Shown one piece after another: positions 1 through 7,599 of a DNA stretch of 61,999 nucleotides. The stretch is from Bizionia argentinensis JUB59 (GTDB lineage: Bacteria > Bacteroidota > Bacteroidia > Flavobacteriales > Flavobacteriaceae). The position numbers were made by a program, and so were the translations under genes. Location: positions 1 through 61,999 of the forward strand of contig NZ_AFXZ01000051.1 in assembly GCF_000224335.1 (NCBI RefSeq), read 5' to 3'. Numbering within the stretch: the first letter of the stretch is position 1; every line of letters begins with the position of its first letter. The notes beneath the pieces are model-generated. The model made no database searches. It had not been told where the DNA came from and saw only the letters and a list, made by a program, of their open reading frames with translations.

Positions 1-13
1 AGCAAACATTTGA

Positions 14-520
14 ATGAATACTTGGAAAGAATATATAGAATCGAAGTTTAGTCCTATTTCCGACTTCCAAATTGAGGATAAAACTCAAAAAGGAGAAATC
101 GGAATTTATAGTTTGACTCATAATTTGACCGAAACAAGATTTGACTTTATCTATCCTGATGAAGATTGGAAAAAAATTGGAGATGTACAATTCTACAACC
201 CAAAAACGAAAGGTTGGTCTGGAGAATTTTGGGAAGCGGAATTTAACGAAACTGAAAAAAAACGACTGAATGAATTTCTGGAACCTGCATTTGAAAATGG
301 ATGGTCGAGTAAAGACTTTTATTTTTTCGGAAAACATTACCAATCAAAAGTCTATTGGAATAAAAATTTTGATGGACAAAAGTTCGGATATTATACTGGA
401 TTTGGTTGCTTATGGATTATTTTATTTCCAATATTTTGGATTACTACTAAACTAATGGAACTGAATTTAATAATCGGAATGAAAAAGATTATAATAGAAC
501 CGATAAATAAAAACGTTTGA
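14..520 (+). CDS. Hypothetical protein, possible membrane anchor
   Basis: A 168-residue protein I do not recognise. The N-terminal ~125 residues are soluble and rich in aromatic and charged residues. Around residues 130-148 is a hydrophobic stretch (GCLWIILFPIFWITTKLM) that could span the membrane, followed by a short basic tail. The ATG at 14 is the first in frame and close to the window edge, so upstream sequence cannot be judged. Its stop codon directly abuts a ~140 bp hairpin-rich repeat, so it looks like one cargo unit of the cassette-like region that follows. No catalytic motif is visible. Confidence 0.6.
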   Translation: MNTWKEYIESKFSPISDFQIEDKTQKGEIGIYSLTHNLTETRFDFIYPDEDWKKIGDVQFYNPKTKGWSGEFWEAEFNETEKKRLNEFLEPAFENGWSSKDFYFFGKHYQSKVYWNKNFDGQKFGYYTGFGCLWIILFPIFWITTKLMELNLIIGMKKIIIEPINKNV

Positions 521-660
521 TAACACCGTATATAAAAAATTGCTGGTGTTAGGCTTAAACAAAGGTCGTTGCACGTTTACTACGTCTGATTTTCCTTCGG
601 AAAATCCTCGCACGCAAACACGCAACTTTCCATATACAAACACGTTGCCAGCAAGCTAAA
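520..660. repeat. Cassette-flanking repeat, copy A
   Basis: Non-coding ~140 bp between the first ORF and the retron. It opens with aacaccgtatataa and ttgctgg, and closes with cacgcaac, ccatatac and aacacgttgccagc. The opening and closing segments are imperfectly complementary. Inside is a perfect hairpin, gattttcc/ggaaaatc with a TTC loop, near 589-607. A related segment with the same order of blocks follows the retron (copy B). It is laid out like an integron attC or other recombination site, but no integrase gene is visible. Confidence 0.65.
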
Positions 661-680
661 GAAACAGTATAACACAAAAA

Positions 681-1535
681 ATGACTACATTAGAATCAAT
701 ATCACAGCTGAATAAAGTATTTAAAAGTAAAAATTGGTCTGAAAGAGACATTGACGAATACGTATTTGACAATTTTTGTAAACTTTTAAACAACGTAAAA
801 GAAAGTGAGCGGGAATTGATAATTGAATTAGTAGAAAAATACCAATGGGTTTCTTTTGCAGATTATCCTCAAAAAATACTAGCGACTTTAGAAAGCATTG
901 AAGATGAAAAGATTGAAAAATTAAAAACAATATATTTCTTCCCTGTAATTAAACCAGAAGATGAAGGCGGTTTTAAAAGTGGACAATTTCTCATTTATCA
1001 AATAAAAGCATTTAGTAAACATTTAAAAAAATACTCTAATGTTAAATTAAAATATGTTTCAAAATTTGAAACTTTAACTGATTCGGAATTTAAACTTAAA
1101 GAAAATGAAGCTATTTTCTTAATTGATGATTATATTGGTTCAGGAGAAACTTTAAATGCTTGTTTGGACGTTTTAAGAAGTAATAAAAACATTACAAATA
1201 ATAAATTAAATATAATTACAATAGCTGTTCAGAATGAAACTTCAACTAACATTACTGAAGAAGGTATTTCAATTTATTCAGATTATTTTTCACCTAAAGG
1301 CTTGAGTGATTTTAATGACTCACCAATTCTTGATGAAAAAATTAAAATTATGCTAGAAATTGAAAAACTAATTCCTGGAGGTAGCCATTTTAGTTTAGGT
1401 TATAATGGATGTGAGGGATTAATAACTCTTGCAAGAACACCCGATAATACTTTTCCGATTTTTTGGATGAAACACAGAATTGGTAAAGAGAAATTTGATG
1501 CACCTTTTTCAAGAGACGAAACATTTGAATTATGA
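681..1535 (+). CDS. Retron-associated phosphoribosyltransferase-like effector
   Basis: A 284-residue protein with a type I phosphoribosyltransferase PRPP-binding signature, IFLIDDYIGSGETLNA at residues 145-160 (hydrophobic strand, DD, then GSG-T loop). The N-terminal ~90 residues are helical and charged. The ORF overlaps the following winged-helix gene by four bases (ATGA), and a reverse transcriptase lies 480 bp downstream, so it belongs to a retron operon. PRTase-like proteins paired with winged-helix proteins are known as accessory proteins of one retron class (type III in the Mestre scheme, as I recall). There they are presumed toxic effectors triggered by phage. The exact substrate is unknown. 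Retron assignment is well supported; the biochemical role is inferred. Confidence 0.8.
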   Translation: MTTLESISQLNKVFKSKNWSERDIDEYVFDNFCKLLNNVKESERELIIELVEKYQWVSFADYPQKILATLESIEDEKIEKLKTIYFFPVIKPEDEGGFKSGQFLIYQIKAFSKHLKKYSNVKLKYVSKFETLTDSEFKLKENEAIFLIDDYIGSGETLNACLDVLRSNKNITNNKLNIITIAVQNETSTNITEEGISIYSDYFSPKGLSDFNDSPILDEKIKIMLEIEKLIPGGSHFSLGYNGCEGLITLARTPDNTFPIFWMKHRIGKEKFDAPFSRDETFEL

Positions 1536-1846
1536 TAAAAAGAGAAGAAATATTAATGCTCAACTTAATTGAGGATTCAGGTAACGTTAAGAGGTTATTA
1601 AGAGAAAATTTATCTTATAAAGAAATTTCAGAACTTATATCCAAATTAGTACAAGATGAATTATTAACTTATGTTGATAAGAAAATAATTTTAACTGATA
1701 AAGGGGAAAAAAAATTAAACGAAAGTAAACACTTAATCAAAGAAACTAATAAAGAATTATGGATAAAACCCGAAAACAAAAGTAGAGTTAAAAAAATAGA
1801 AAGAAATTTTATATATTTACCAAATCAAACAGAGCTTGATTTTTAA
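1532..1846 (+). CDS. Retron accessory winged-helix protein
   Basis: A 104-residue basic protein. Its first ~75 residues read as a winged helix: a helical pair (YKEISELISKLVQDELL), then a short wing ending in ILTDKGEKKL, the usual MarR/PadR-like ending. It is translationally coupled to the PRTase-like gene by an ATGA overlap. It ends directly before a hairpin-rich non-coding stretch and the reverse transcriptase. In retrons of this layout the small DNA-binding partner is thought to hold the effector in an inactive complex with RT and msDNA, or to regulate the operon. The fold call is by motif only. Confidence 0.7.
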   Translation: MIKREEILMLNLIEDSGNVKRLLRENLSYKEISELISKLVQDELLTYVDKKIILTDKGEKKLNESKHLIKETNKELWIKPENKSRVKKIERNFIYLPNQTELDF

Positions 1847-2017
1847 AACTTCAAAAAAAATGGTCGGTGGTGTCACCTTTCCAAATAGTGAATATTCTTT
1901 CAAGCAAGCGAATTTTGTAAAGACAAAATCAGAGATATTTGCCTTTACAAAATTCTTATTCCGAACGGGGGCTCTGGGTAGTCCCCTGTTCATAAGGACA
2001 AAATTATACTTTGAACT
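1847..2017 (+). ncRNA. Putative retron msr-msd RNA
   Basis: The 171 bases between the winged-helix gene and the RT start contain three hairpins. A short one at 1866-1877 pairs GGTG with CACC. A long one at 1910-1955 has a perfect 13-bp stem (gaattttgtaaag / ctttacaaaattc) extended by CAAA/TTTG beyond a mismatch. A GC-rich one at 1963-1991 pairs GAAC-GGGG with CCCC-T-GTTC. Near the outer edges TTCAAA (1850-1855) and TTTGAA (2010-2015) could form a short a1/a2 stem. Position, length and a long stem just upstream of a retron RT fit an msr-msd locus. The branching guanosine and exact boundaries cannot be assigned. Confidence 0.65.
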
Positions 2018-3037
2018 ATGAACGACCAACAAATTTATACCAAAAAGTTTACCGAAAAAGCATTAGAAAATGGATTCTCTTCTGATTACATAAAAAAATG
2101 TTTAAATTATGCTAAACCAATATTAGCTAATAATCTTCCTGTAATATATAACATTGACCATTTTAGTAATCTAGTGGGCTATAATGTTTCTTATTTAAAA
2201 CGAGCAGTAAAGTTTCAAAAATTTTTCTATCGTAAGTTTGAAATTGATAAACGTAATGGAAAGAAAAGAATATTAAATGAACCGCTTCCTAGTCTTAAAG
2301 AAATCCAACTGTGGATTTTAAATGAAATTCTTTATAAAAACAAAGTTAGTAGATATGCAAAAGCATATGTGCCAAACCGAAGTATTAAAGAACATACTAT
2401 CTATCATACTGATGAAAAATTTGTTTTAACATTAGACATAAAGGAATTTTTTAAAAACATAAAATTTGAGTTTGTGGAAAGTCTTTTCAAGAGTATGGGT
2501 TATTCAAGAAAAGTATCGAATCTACTTACAAAACTCTGTTATTTGGAAAAAGAATTACCTCAAGGAGCGTCAACTAGTCCTTATATTTCAAATCTAATTT
2601 TAAAAGACTTTGATAATGTAATCTCTAACTATTGTATATCTAATAAAATTAAATATACAAGATATGCAGATGACTTGGCTTTTTCTGGAAATTTAAATAC
2701 AGATGAAATTGGAATATTAGTTAATAAAGAATTATCAAAAATAGGCCTAGAATTAAATGATGAGAAAACAAAATTAATGAAGCCCAATCAGCCACAATTA
2801 ATTTCTGGAATTATCGTAAATAAAAAAGCTCAATTACCAAAAAAGATTCGTAATTCTTTAAGAAATGATATGTTTTTTATCAAAAAATTCGGATTAGTTA
2901 ATCATATGGAACGAACTAATCAAACAAAATCGAATTACTTAAAACATCTTATAGGTAGAATTAATTATGTTTTGCAAATTAACCCTAGAGATAAAGAATT
3001 TATCGAATATAGAAAATATTTATACGATTTGAAATAA
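2018..3037 (+). CDS. Retron-type reverse transcriptase
   Basis: A 339-residue RT, a typical retron length. Visible motifs: LDIKEFF (139-145, catalytic Asp of motif A), LPQGASTSPYIS (180-191, motif B/4), RYADDLAFSG (215-224, catalytic YADD), LNDEKTKLM (motif 6) and ISGIIVN (the VTG-like region that retron RTs use for RNA recognition). The usual NAxxH signature is altered here: the region reads VPNRSIKEHTIYH (118-130), keeping the histidine but not the NA. The gene follows the putative msr-msd directly and ends just before repeat copy B. It should copy msd into msDNA that remains bound to the RT. Confidence 0.93.
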   Translation: MNDQQIYTKKFTEKALENGFSSDYIKKCLNYAKPILANNLPVIYNIDHFSNLVGYNVSYLKRAVKFQKFFYRKFEIDKRNGKKRILNEPLPSLKEIQLWILNEILYKNKVSRYAKAYVPNRSIKEHTIYHTDEKFVLTLDIKEFFKNIKFEFVESLFKSMGYSRKVSNLLTKLCYLEKELPQGASTSPYISNLILKDFDNVISNYCISNKIKYTRYADDLAFSGNLNTDEIGILVNKELSKIGLELNDEKTKLMKPNQPQLISGIIVNKKAQLPKKIRNSLRNDMFFIKKFGLVNHMERTNQTKSNYLKHLIGRINYVLQINPRDKEFIEYRKYLYDLK

Positions 3038-3165
3038 AGCCGGCTGGCAACACCGTATATAATTTATTGCTGGCTTCTCGCCTACTTACGAAAGTCCTCG
3101 CGGACTTTCTTTGTCCGTAATTATTTACTAAATTAGTTGCTTAAAACACGCAACAAACCATATAC
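3038..3165. repeat. Cassette-flanking repeat, copy B (left part, split by IS110)
   Basis: Starts immediately after the retron RT. It shares ggcaacaccgtatataa, ttgctgg, cacgcaac and ccatatac with copy A in the same order. It contains a perfect 8-bp hairpin, gaaagtcc/ggactttc, around 3088-3107. The final block (aaacacgttacctacaa) is missing here but is found at 4394-4410, on the far side of the IS110-type element. This shows the insertion split one repeat and fixes the element's ends to within a base or two. Confidence 0.7.
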
Positions 3166-3207
3166 GTATTCCAAGATCAAATCCTAATAAATTATCTAGC
3201 TTTTTTA

Positions 3208-4200
3208 TTATGCTACATGCTGCTGAAGAACAACGTAAGGCGTTCCTCTCTTCACTACTGCAAAAGCTCGTGCTATTAGTTTATTTCTAACATTATTTAT
3301 AGCAAGCATTTTATCTTTTCCCTCTGCTAACTTTCGCTTATAATATAAACGGAGCTCACTATCGTGCTGTATGGCTGAAACACTAGCCATACTCAACAAA
3401 CTTTTCATTTTCCTATCACCTAGATAGTGGCACTGTTTTCTGCGATGAATACTAGTACCTGATTGATAATCGAAAGGTGCTGTTCCGCAATAGCTTGAAA
3501 AGGCCCTCCAACTTGCAAAGCGCGTAAAGTTACCTGTATGATATATAAGCTGACAAGCGACCACAAAACCGACTCCTTTGAGACTTGTTAAGAGCTCATA
3601 ATTTTTACTCATTGAAGCATCTTGTAATAGGATCTCATTTATTCTAGACTCGATTCCTTTGACTTGCTTTTCTAAATAATCAATGCTGCGTTTTAGACTT
3701 AAACATCCAGCATCCGTGCTAGGACTTGACAAAAGCACTTTAAGCTCTTTTAAAGTGCCTTTTAGGCCTGCATTATTCCTTACCAATTGATCTCTTAATG
3801 CTAGTAATCTACCCAGTTCTAAATGAGACATACTCTTAACTGCACTCGGCTCTAACTCCTCTCTATAAAGCCATGCATAACGTGCTATTAAAACAGCATC
3901 TATGAGATCCGTCTTCTCTTTCACTATTCCTGATGAGCGTTTTATTTTTAAAGGACTCTCTTCTACATAAACAATAGTTTGACTATGTAGATAAAGCGCC
4001 AATTTTAATGAGTAATAACCTGTATTCTCAAAACAGTAAAAAACAGAGCTAGTTTTAGTTACTTTTAAAACCCATTTTATTAGGCTTTTATAACCAACTA
4101 CATCATTGACAAACACTTTGTGAACTTGGGCGTGGTAACAATAGGCCTCTATTGTCTTTTTTGAGACATCAATTCCAACTACTTCTTCGTAATTTTTCAT
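3208..4200 (-). CDS. IS110-family DEDD/serine transposase
   Basis: A 330-residue recombinase. The N-terminal RuvC-like domain shows the DEDD set: D11 in GIDVSKKT, E58 in FENTG, D98 and D101 in KTDLIDA. The C-terminal Transposase_20 half contains LLTSLKGVGFVVA (203-215) and FSSYCGTAP, followed by the expected catalytic serine in QSGTS (S247). All catalytic residues are present and there is no stop or frameshift, so the protein is probably active. It would act with the structured RNA upstream, which directs target choice. The gene opposes its neighbours and interrupts a repeat between two cargo units. Confidence 0.95.
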   Translation of the reverse strand: MKNYEEVVGIDVSKKTIEAYCYHAQVHKVFVNDVVGYKSLIKWVLKVTKTSSVFYCFENTGYYSLKLALYLHSQTIVYVEESPLKIKRSSGIVKEKTDLIDAVLIARYAWLYREELEPSAVKSMSHLELGRLLALRDQLVRNNAGLKGTLKELKVLLSSPSTDAGCLSLKRSIDYLEKQVKGIESRINEILLQDASMSKNYELLTSLKGVGFVVACQLIYHTGNFTRFASWRAFSSYCGTAPFDYQSGTSIHRRKQCHYLGDRKMKSLLSMASVSAIQHDSELRLYYKRKLAEGKDKMLAINNVRNKLIARAFAVVKRGTPYVVLQQHVA

Positions 4201-4393
4201 ATTTTTACAATTAGAGTTATTAAATATGTTGCGTTAACTACTTCCTTTATCGGGAGATAATACTCCTGGTATTCCAAATGGTTCTTGGCAACTTTATAGA
4301 AAGAGAGGACTCGTACGTGTCATGGATCACTATTCTAAAACACGTTATAGTTCTCCTCTTTTTCTATCTAAAGATATTTATTACAAACTAAAG
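4201..4393 (-). ncRNA. Putative IS110 bridge RNA locus (LE)
   Basis: This is the non-coding end upstream of the transposase. A long nested stem pairs 4298-4311 with 4349-4365 and 4315-4320 with 4340-4345 around two opposed 3-nt bulges. Read on the minus strand, 4347-4338 gives UAACGUGUUU, identical to the 10 bases of host DNA flanking the element (complement of 4394-4403): a left-target-guide candidate. Opposite it, 4316-4312 gives GUACG, which can pair with the other flank CGTAT using one G-T wobble. A second region reads UUGGAAUAC (4277-4269), identical to the RE terminus. UAAAG (4249-4245) is complementary to the first LE bases CTTTA. These are the parts expected of target- and donor-binding loops. 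RNA ends are not defined. Confidence 0.75.
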
Positions 4394-4412
4394 AAACACG
4401 TTACCTACAATT
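4394..4412. repeat. Cassette-flanking repeat, copy B (right remnant)
   Basis: Nineteen bases, aaacacgttacctacaatt, that match the terminal block of copy A (aaacacgttgccagcaagc) and complete copy B after removal of the IS110-type element. They run straight to the ATG of the S41 peptidase gene. The segment gttacctaca is the reverse complement of tgtaggtaac at 5720-5729, which opens the repeat on the other side of that gene. Confidence 0.6.
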
Positions 4413-5747
4413 ATGAAAATCAACATTCTACTAATAATTATACTCCTTTCCAATATTTGCTATGGACAAGAAAAATGGTTAATTAAAAGCCCTAATAGTT
4501 TTGACTATTATATTACGACAGAAATTAAAAATGGAGAAATTATCGGACAAACTAGAAATAATGCTCTGAAGGATATTGTTGGTGGATTCAAATTTACAAT
4601 GGCAAAAATGGCTACTTCTGTGAAGTATCCTGAAATTGTATATTTTAAAGGACATATAAACGCAAATGTATTTGACGGTAACTTTCAAATGATATTTAGT
4701 CAAAAAAAGTTTAAAGGATTAATTAAAAATGATTCTATACTAATTACTTTAATAGAAAAAGACAGTTCAGAAACTAAAATAAGCGGAATTAGAATTAAAG
4801 AAATTAAACCGATAAGAGATTATAAAAAAACCTTTAATCAAATATTCACATTAACAGAAAACAATATTTATAATCAATCCTTCTTAAAATCAAAAGATTG
4901 GAGGAAGTTTAAAAAAAGAATGTTAAAATTGAGTGGCGATATTAATGACGATTTGGAACTTCAAATTGCTTTTTCTGCTTTTGCTAGAGATTTTCCATTT
5001 TCACATTATTATCTTTATAAATCACAACCCGAAAATGATAAAGGAAGTTCTAATCCTAATTTTGCAAATATAAGTGAGATAAATAGTGAAACCTGTGTTT
5101 TAAAAGTGAAAAGTTTTTCTGGTTCTAAAGGACAGATGGATAGTTTAATATCTGTTATTGAAAATAAAAAATACCGAAATTTAATTATTGACCTACGTGA
5201 TAATCCTGGTGGAAATCATTTGTCTGCTTTTCCATTAGCCGAATATATAATTGACAAACCTATTATTGCAGGAGTATTTCCTAATAAAAATTGGTATAAA
5301 GAATTTGACAGAATACCAAATAAGGTGGATTATTCAAAATTTACAGAATTTAGCGGAGGAACTATGAATGAATGGTTTGATAAAGCAAATCAAAATTATG
5401 GAGCATATTTCAAAGTAATTCCATCTAACAAACATTTTAATGGTAAAGTTTTTATTTTAACAAATAATCGGACAGGAAGCACTTGTGAGCCATTCGTTTA
5501 CGGATTAAAGTTTCACAACTACGCAACAATAATCGGAGAACATACAGCTGGAGCAATGCTATCATCAAATGAATTTAATTTGGACAATGGTATTACATTG
5601 AGAATACCATTAAATGATTACATTACATATTCGGGCGAACGAATAGACAAAAATGGAATTGAACCAAATATAAAAGTAGAATCTGAAAAGGCATTAGAAT
5701 ATACATTGAACAAAATAACTGTAGGTAACAACGTATATAAAAAATAG
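4413..5747 (+). CDS. Secreted S41-family peptidase
   Basis: A 444-residue protein with a signal peptide (residues 1-19, cut after CYGQ). The catalytic part shows IIDLRDNPGG (258-267) and the nucleophile region LTNNRTGSTCEP (349-360, likely Ser356), then GEHTAGA and the family-typical C-terminal IDKNGIEPNI (411-420). No PDZ domain is obvious; residues 20-190 are a beta-rich N-terminal region of unknown role. It acts in the periplasm or cell envelope. Start is at the first ATG, 3 bases after a repeat remnant. The last codons and stop lie inside the next repeat (NNVYKK from aacaacgtatataaaaaa), suggesting the ORF end was supplied by the repeat. Its specific substrate is unknown. Confidence 0.85.
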   Translation: MKINILLIIILLSNICYGQEKWLIKSPNSFDYYITTEIKNGEIIGQTRNNALKDIVGGFKFTMAKMATSVKYPEIVYFKGHINANVFDGNFQMIFSQKKFKGLIKNDSILITLIEKDSSETKISGIRIKEIKPIRDYKKTFNQIFTLTENNIYNQSFLKSKDWRKFKKRMLKLSGDINDDLELQIAFSAFARDFPFSHYYLYKSQPENDKGSSNPNFANISEINSETCVLKVKSFSGSKGQMDSLISVIENKKYRNLIIDLRDNPGGNHLSAFPLAEYIIDKPIIAGVFPNKNWYKEFDRIPNKVDYSKFTEFSGGTMNEWFDKANQNYGAYFKVIPSNKHFNGKVFILTNNRTGSTCEPFVYGLKFHNYATIIGEHTAGAMLSSNEFNLDNGITLRIPLNDYITYSGERIDKNGIEPNIKVESEKALEYTLNKITVGNNVYKK

Positions 5748-5848
5748 CGAGAGTCGTTGCTAACACAAAGGTTCGGGCATTTTCAGGAAGTCGCCAAATT
5801 TTTAAATTTGACAATTCCCAAAAATAAAATAATTAGTAAAATATAAAA
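5720..5848. repeat. Cassette-flanking repeat, degenerate copy C
   Basis: Begins tgtaggtaacaacgtatata, the same opening block as copies A and B, and overlaps the 3' end of the peptidase gene. It continues with gtcgttgctaacacaaagg. The remainder to the AraC gene is poorly conserved and its right boundary is unclear. It contains a short aaatttttaaattt palindrome. Confidence 0.45.
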
Positions 5849-6640
5849 TTGACGACTAAAAAAAACATAAGTGAATACCATCAACTACCAATACTTGACG
5901 GATTAGAACTACTAAATGCTAAATCTCACACTTTAGATTTTCCATTTCATACACACAACACTTTTAATATAGCTTTAATTTTAGAAAACACTTTTAATAT
6001 TAGACTTTATGATAAAGATATAATGGTACCAAAAGGAGTTCTGTCAATAGTTCATCCAAATGAAGTACACGCCACACCTTGTGACAAAGATTTAGGAAAT
6101 TCATTTTTTACATTTTATGTTTCACCAGAAGCTATTAAAGATTTTAATAGTGGGGAGCCTGTATTTTTTGAAGATAAGATTATCTATGACCAATATATTT
6201 TTAATGAACTCTACTCGTTGTCTTTGCATTTTAAGAATAATGTAATCGATTTCGAAAATCGACTGATTGCAGTCTTAAAATTACTTGTTACGAATTATAC
6301 CTCCATTAAACCTATAAAATTCACCACGAGTAAATTATTTCAATCTTTCATCGCTACGACAAACTTTGAATCTTTTTCATTAGATAAAACTGCAAGCCAA
6401 TTTGGTTTAAATAAGTATAAATTCATAAGACTTTTTAAGCAGGAAATAGGTTTAACACCAAATAATTATGTATTGCTAAAGAAAATTGAAAAAAGTAAAA
6501 AAATGCTTAAAAATGGAAAGCCCATATTTGATGTGGCAATTGACTGTGGATTTTATGATACTTCACATTTTTACAAAAACTTCAAACGCTTTACAGGTGT
6601 AAATCCACTAGATTTTCAAAATGCGTTATTTATTAGTTAG
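5849..6640 (+). CDS. AraC-family transcriptional regulator
   Basis: A 263-residue protein with an N-terminal cupin-like sensing domain (FPFHTHNTFNIALI near residues 31-45, VHPNEVHATP near 70) and a C-terminal double helix-turn-helix. The second helix-turn-helix ends DVAIDCGFYDTSHFYKNFKRF-type, the diagnostic AraC signature. No ATG is available at the right place, so the TTG at 5849 is the likely start: it begins TTKKNISEYHQLP and leaves a complete sensor domain. It lies between a degenerate repeat and an aspartyl protease gene on the same strand, as part of the accessory region. The ligand is unknown. Confidence 0.85.
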   Translation: MTTKKNISEYHQLPILDGLELLNAKSHTLDFPFHTHNTFNIALILENTFNIRLYDKDIMVPKGVLSIVHPNEVHATPCDKDLGNSFFTFYVSPEAIKDFNSGEPVFFEDKIIYDQYIFNELYSLSLHFKNNVIDFENRLIAVLKLLVTNYTSIKPIKFTTSKLFQSFIATTNFESFSLDKTASQFGLNKYKFIRLFKQEIGLTPNNYVLLKKIEKSKKMLKNGKPIFDVAIDCGFYDTSHFYKNFKRFTGVNPLDFQNALFIS

Positions 6641-6676
6641 TGCAATATTTTACAATAATATTTATTAAAGTAGTTC

Positions 6677-6684
6677 TAACTTTG
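6677..6684 (+). promoter_or_regulatory. Bacteroidota -7 box for the aspartyl protease gene
   Basis: TAACTTTG, a perfect match to TAnnTTTG, 25 bases before the ATG at 6709. Being after the AraC stop codon, it suggests the protease gene has its own promoter. Confidence 0.5.
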
Positions 6685-6708
6685 CTATAAAATTAAAATA
6701 ATGCTCTT

Positions 6709-7593
6709 ATGAAACAAACTTTAATATTACTATGCATCCTATCTGCTAACATTTCAAATGCTCAAGAAACTATTCCTTTTAAATTAGGAGATGATAATCG
6801 AATATATATGAAAGGGATTGTCAATCAATCTGACACATTGGATTTAGTATTTGATTTAGGCGCCAACATAACCGTTATTAATAAAACGAGAATGAAAAAA
6901 AACAATGTCAATATAAAATTTGATACACTCGTCTCTAATAGTGGAACCAATGGTTCTAGTGAAGAAGAAAAAAGTTTTAATAATCAAGTTGTTCTTGGGA
7001 AACAAAAGTATAAAAATATAGATATTCTTGGGATTTCGTATCCTGAAGATGATTTAATGGATGGAATAATTGGGTGGAATTTTTTTAAAGACAAAATAGT
7101 TCAAATCAATTATGAAAGTAAAGAATTGTTGATATATGACAAACTACCTGAACTTTCAAAAGGATATAATAAATGTAAATTGAAGCTTGTAGATGATGAT
7201 GGTCTACCATATGTAGAAGTCATTGTTTATAAGGGAAAGAAAAAAGTAAAAATTTGGGCTATGCTAGATACTGGATATAATTCGGAGCTACTCGTATATT
7301 TCAAAGAAGTTAAAAAAAATGATCTATTAAATAAATTTCAAGTAATAGGAGAGGCTACATCTTATGGAACAGATGGGAGTATATCAAAACAAGATAAAAT
7401 TTTATTACCAAAATTTAGCATTAGTGGATTTGAGATATACAATATGCCCTCATACCTGAATAAGACGGAATTTGAGACCGATATTCCAGCGATACTAGGT
7501 GGGAATTTACTTAAGCGTTTTCATATTGTTTTAGACTTTGAAAAAAAACTTATTTACCTTAAACCTAATATTAACATCAATAGTAGATTTTAG
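6709..7593 (+). CDS. Exported retropepsin-like aspartyl protease
   Basis: A 294-residue protein with a signal peptide (1-18, ISNAQ). It has two aspartic-protease half-sites in one chain: LVFDLGANITVIN (46-58, Asp49) and AMLDTGYNSELLV (184-196, Asp187). Hydrophobic-glycine segments follow each (GIIGWNFF near 119-126, ILGGNLL near 262-268), as in pepsin-like folds built from two lobes. The first site has DLG rather than DTG. The protein is probably periplasmic or surface exposed. It is the last clear gene of the variable region; a degenerate repeat follows. Substrate unknown. Confidence 0.75.
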   Translation: MKQTLILLCILSANISNAQETIPFKLGDDNRIYMKGIVNQSDTLDLVFDLGANITVINKTRMKKNNVNIKFDTLVSNSGTNGSSEEEKSFNNQVVLGKQKYKNIDILGISYPEDDLMDGIIGWNFFKDKIVQINYESKELLIYDKLPELSKGYNKCKLKLVDDDGLPYVEVIVYKGKKKVKIWAMLDTGYNSELLVYFKEVKKNDLLNKFQVIGEATSYGTDGSISKQDKILLPKFSISGFEIYNMPSYLNKTEFETDIPAILGGNLLKRFHIVLDFEKKLIYLKPNININSRF

Positions 7594-7599
7594 TATATA

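Larger units (their letters stand above)
3166..4393 (-). mobile_element. IS110-family insertion sequence, apparently intact
   Basis: Boundaries come from repairing the split repeat: ccatatac at 3158-3165 and aaacacgtta at 4394-4403 are contiguous in copy A. The element is ~1,228 bp with no terminal inverted repeats and no clear target duplication, as expected for IS110. It carries one transposase gene on the minus strand, ~190 bp of upstream non-coding sequence (LE, with a putative bridge RNA) and ~40 bp downstream (RE). The RE terminal nonamer gtattccaa (3166-3174) recurs inside the LE at 4269-4277, as expected of a donor guide. Exact core dinucleotides are ambiguous by 1-2 bp. Confidence 0.85.

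Noticed and set aside
3166-4277. The 9-bp repeat gtattccaa (3166 and 4269) as a target-site duplication
   Set aside because: IS110 elements make no such duplication, and the second copy lies inside the LE. Reconstruction of the split repeat puts the true end at 4393, so it is better read as a donor guide.
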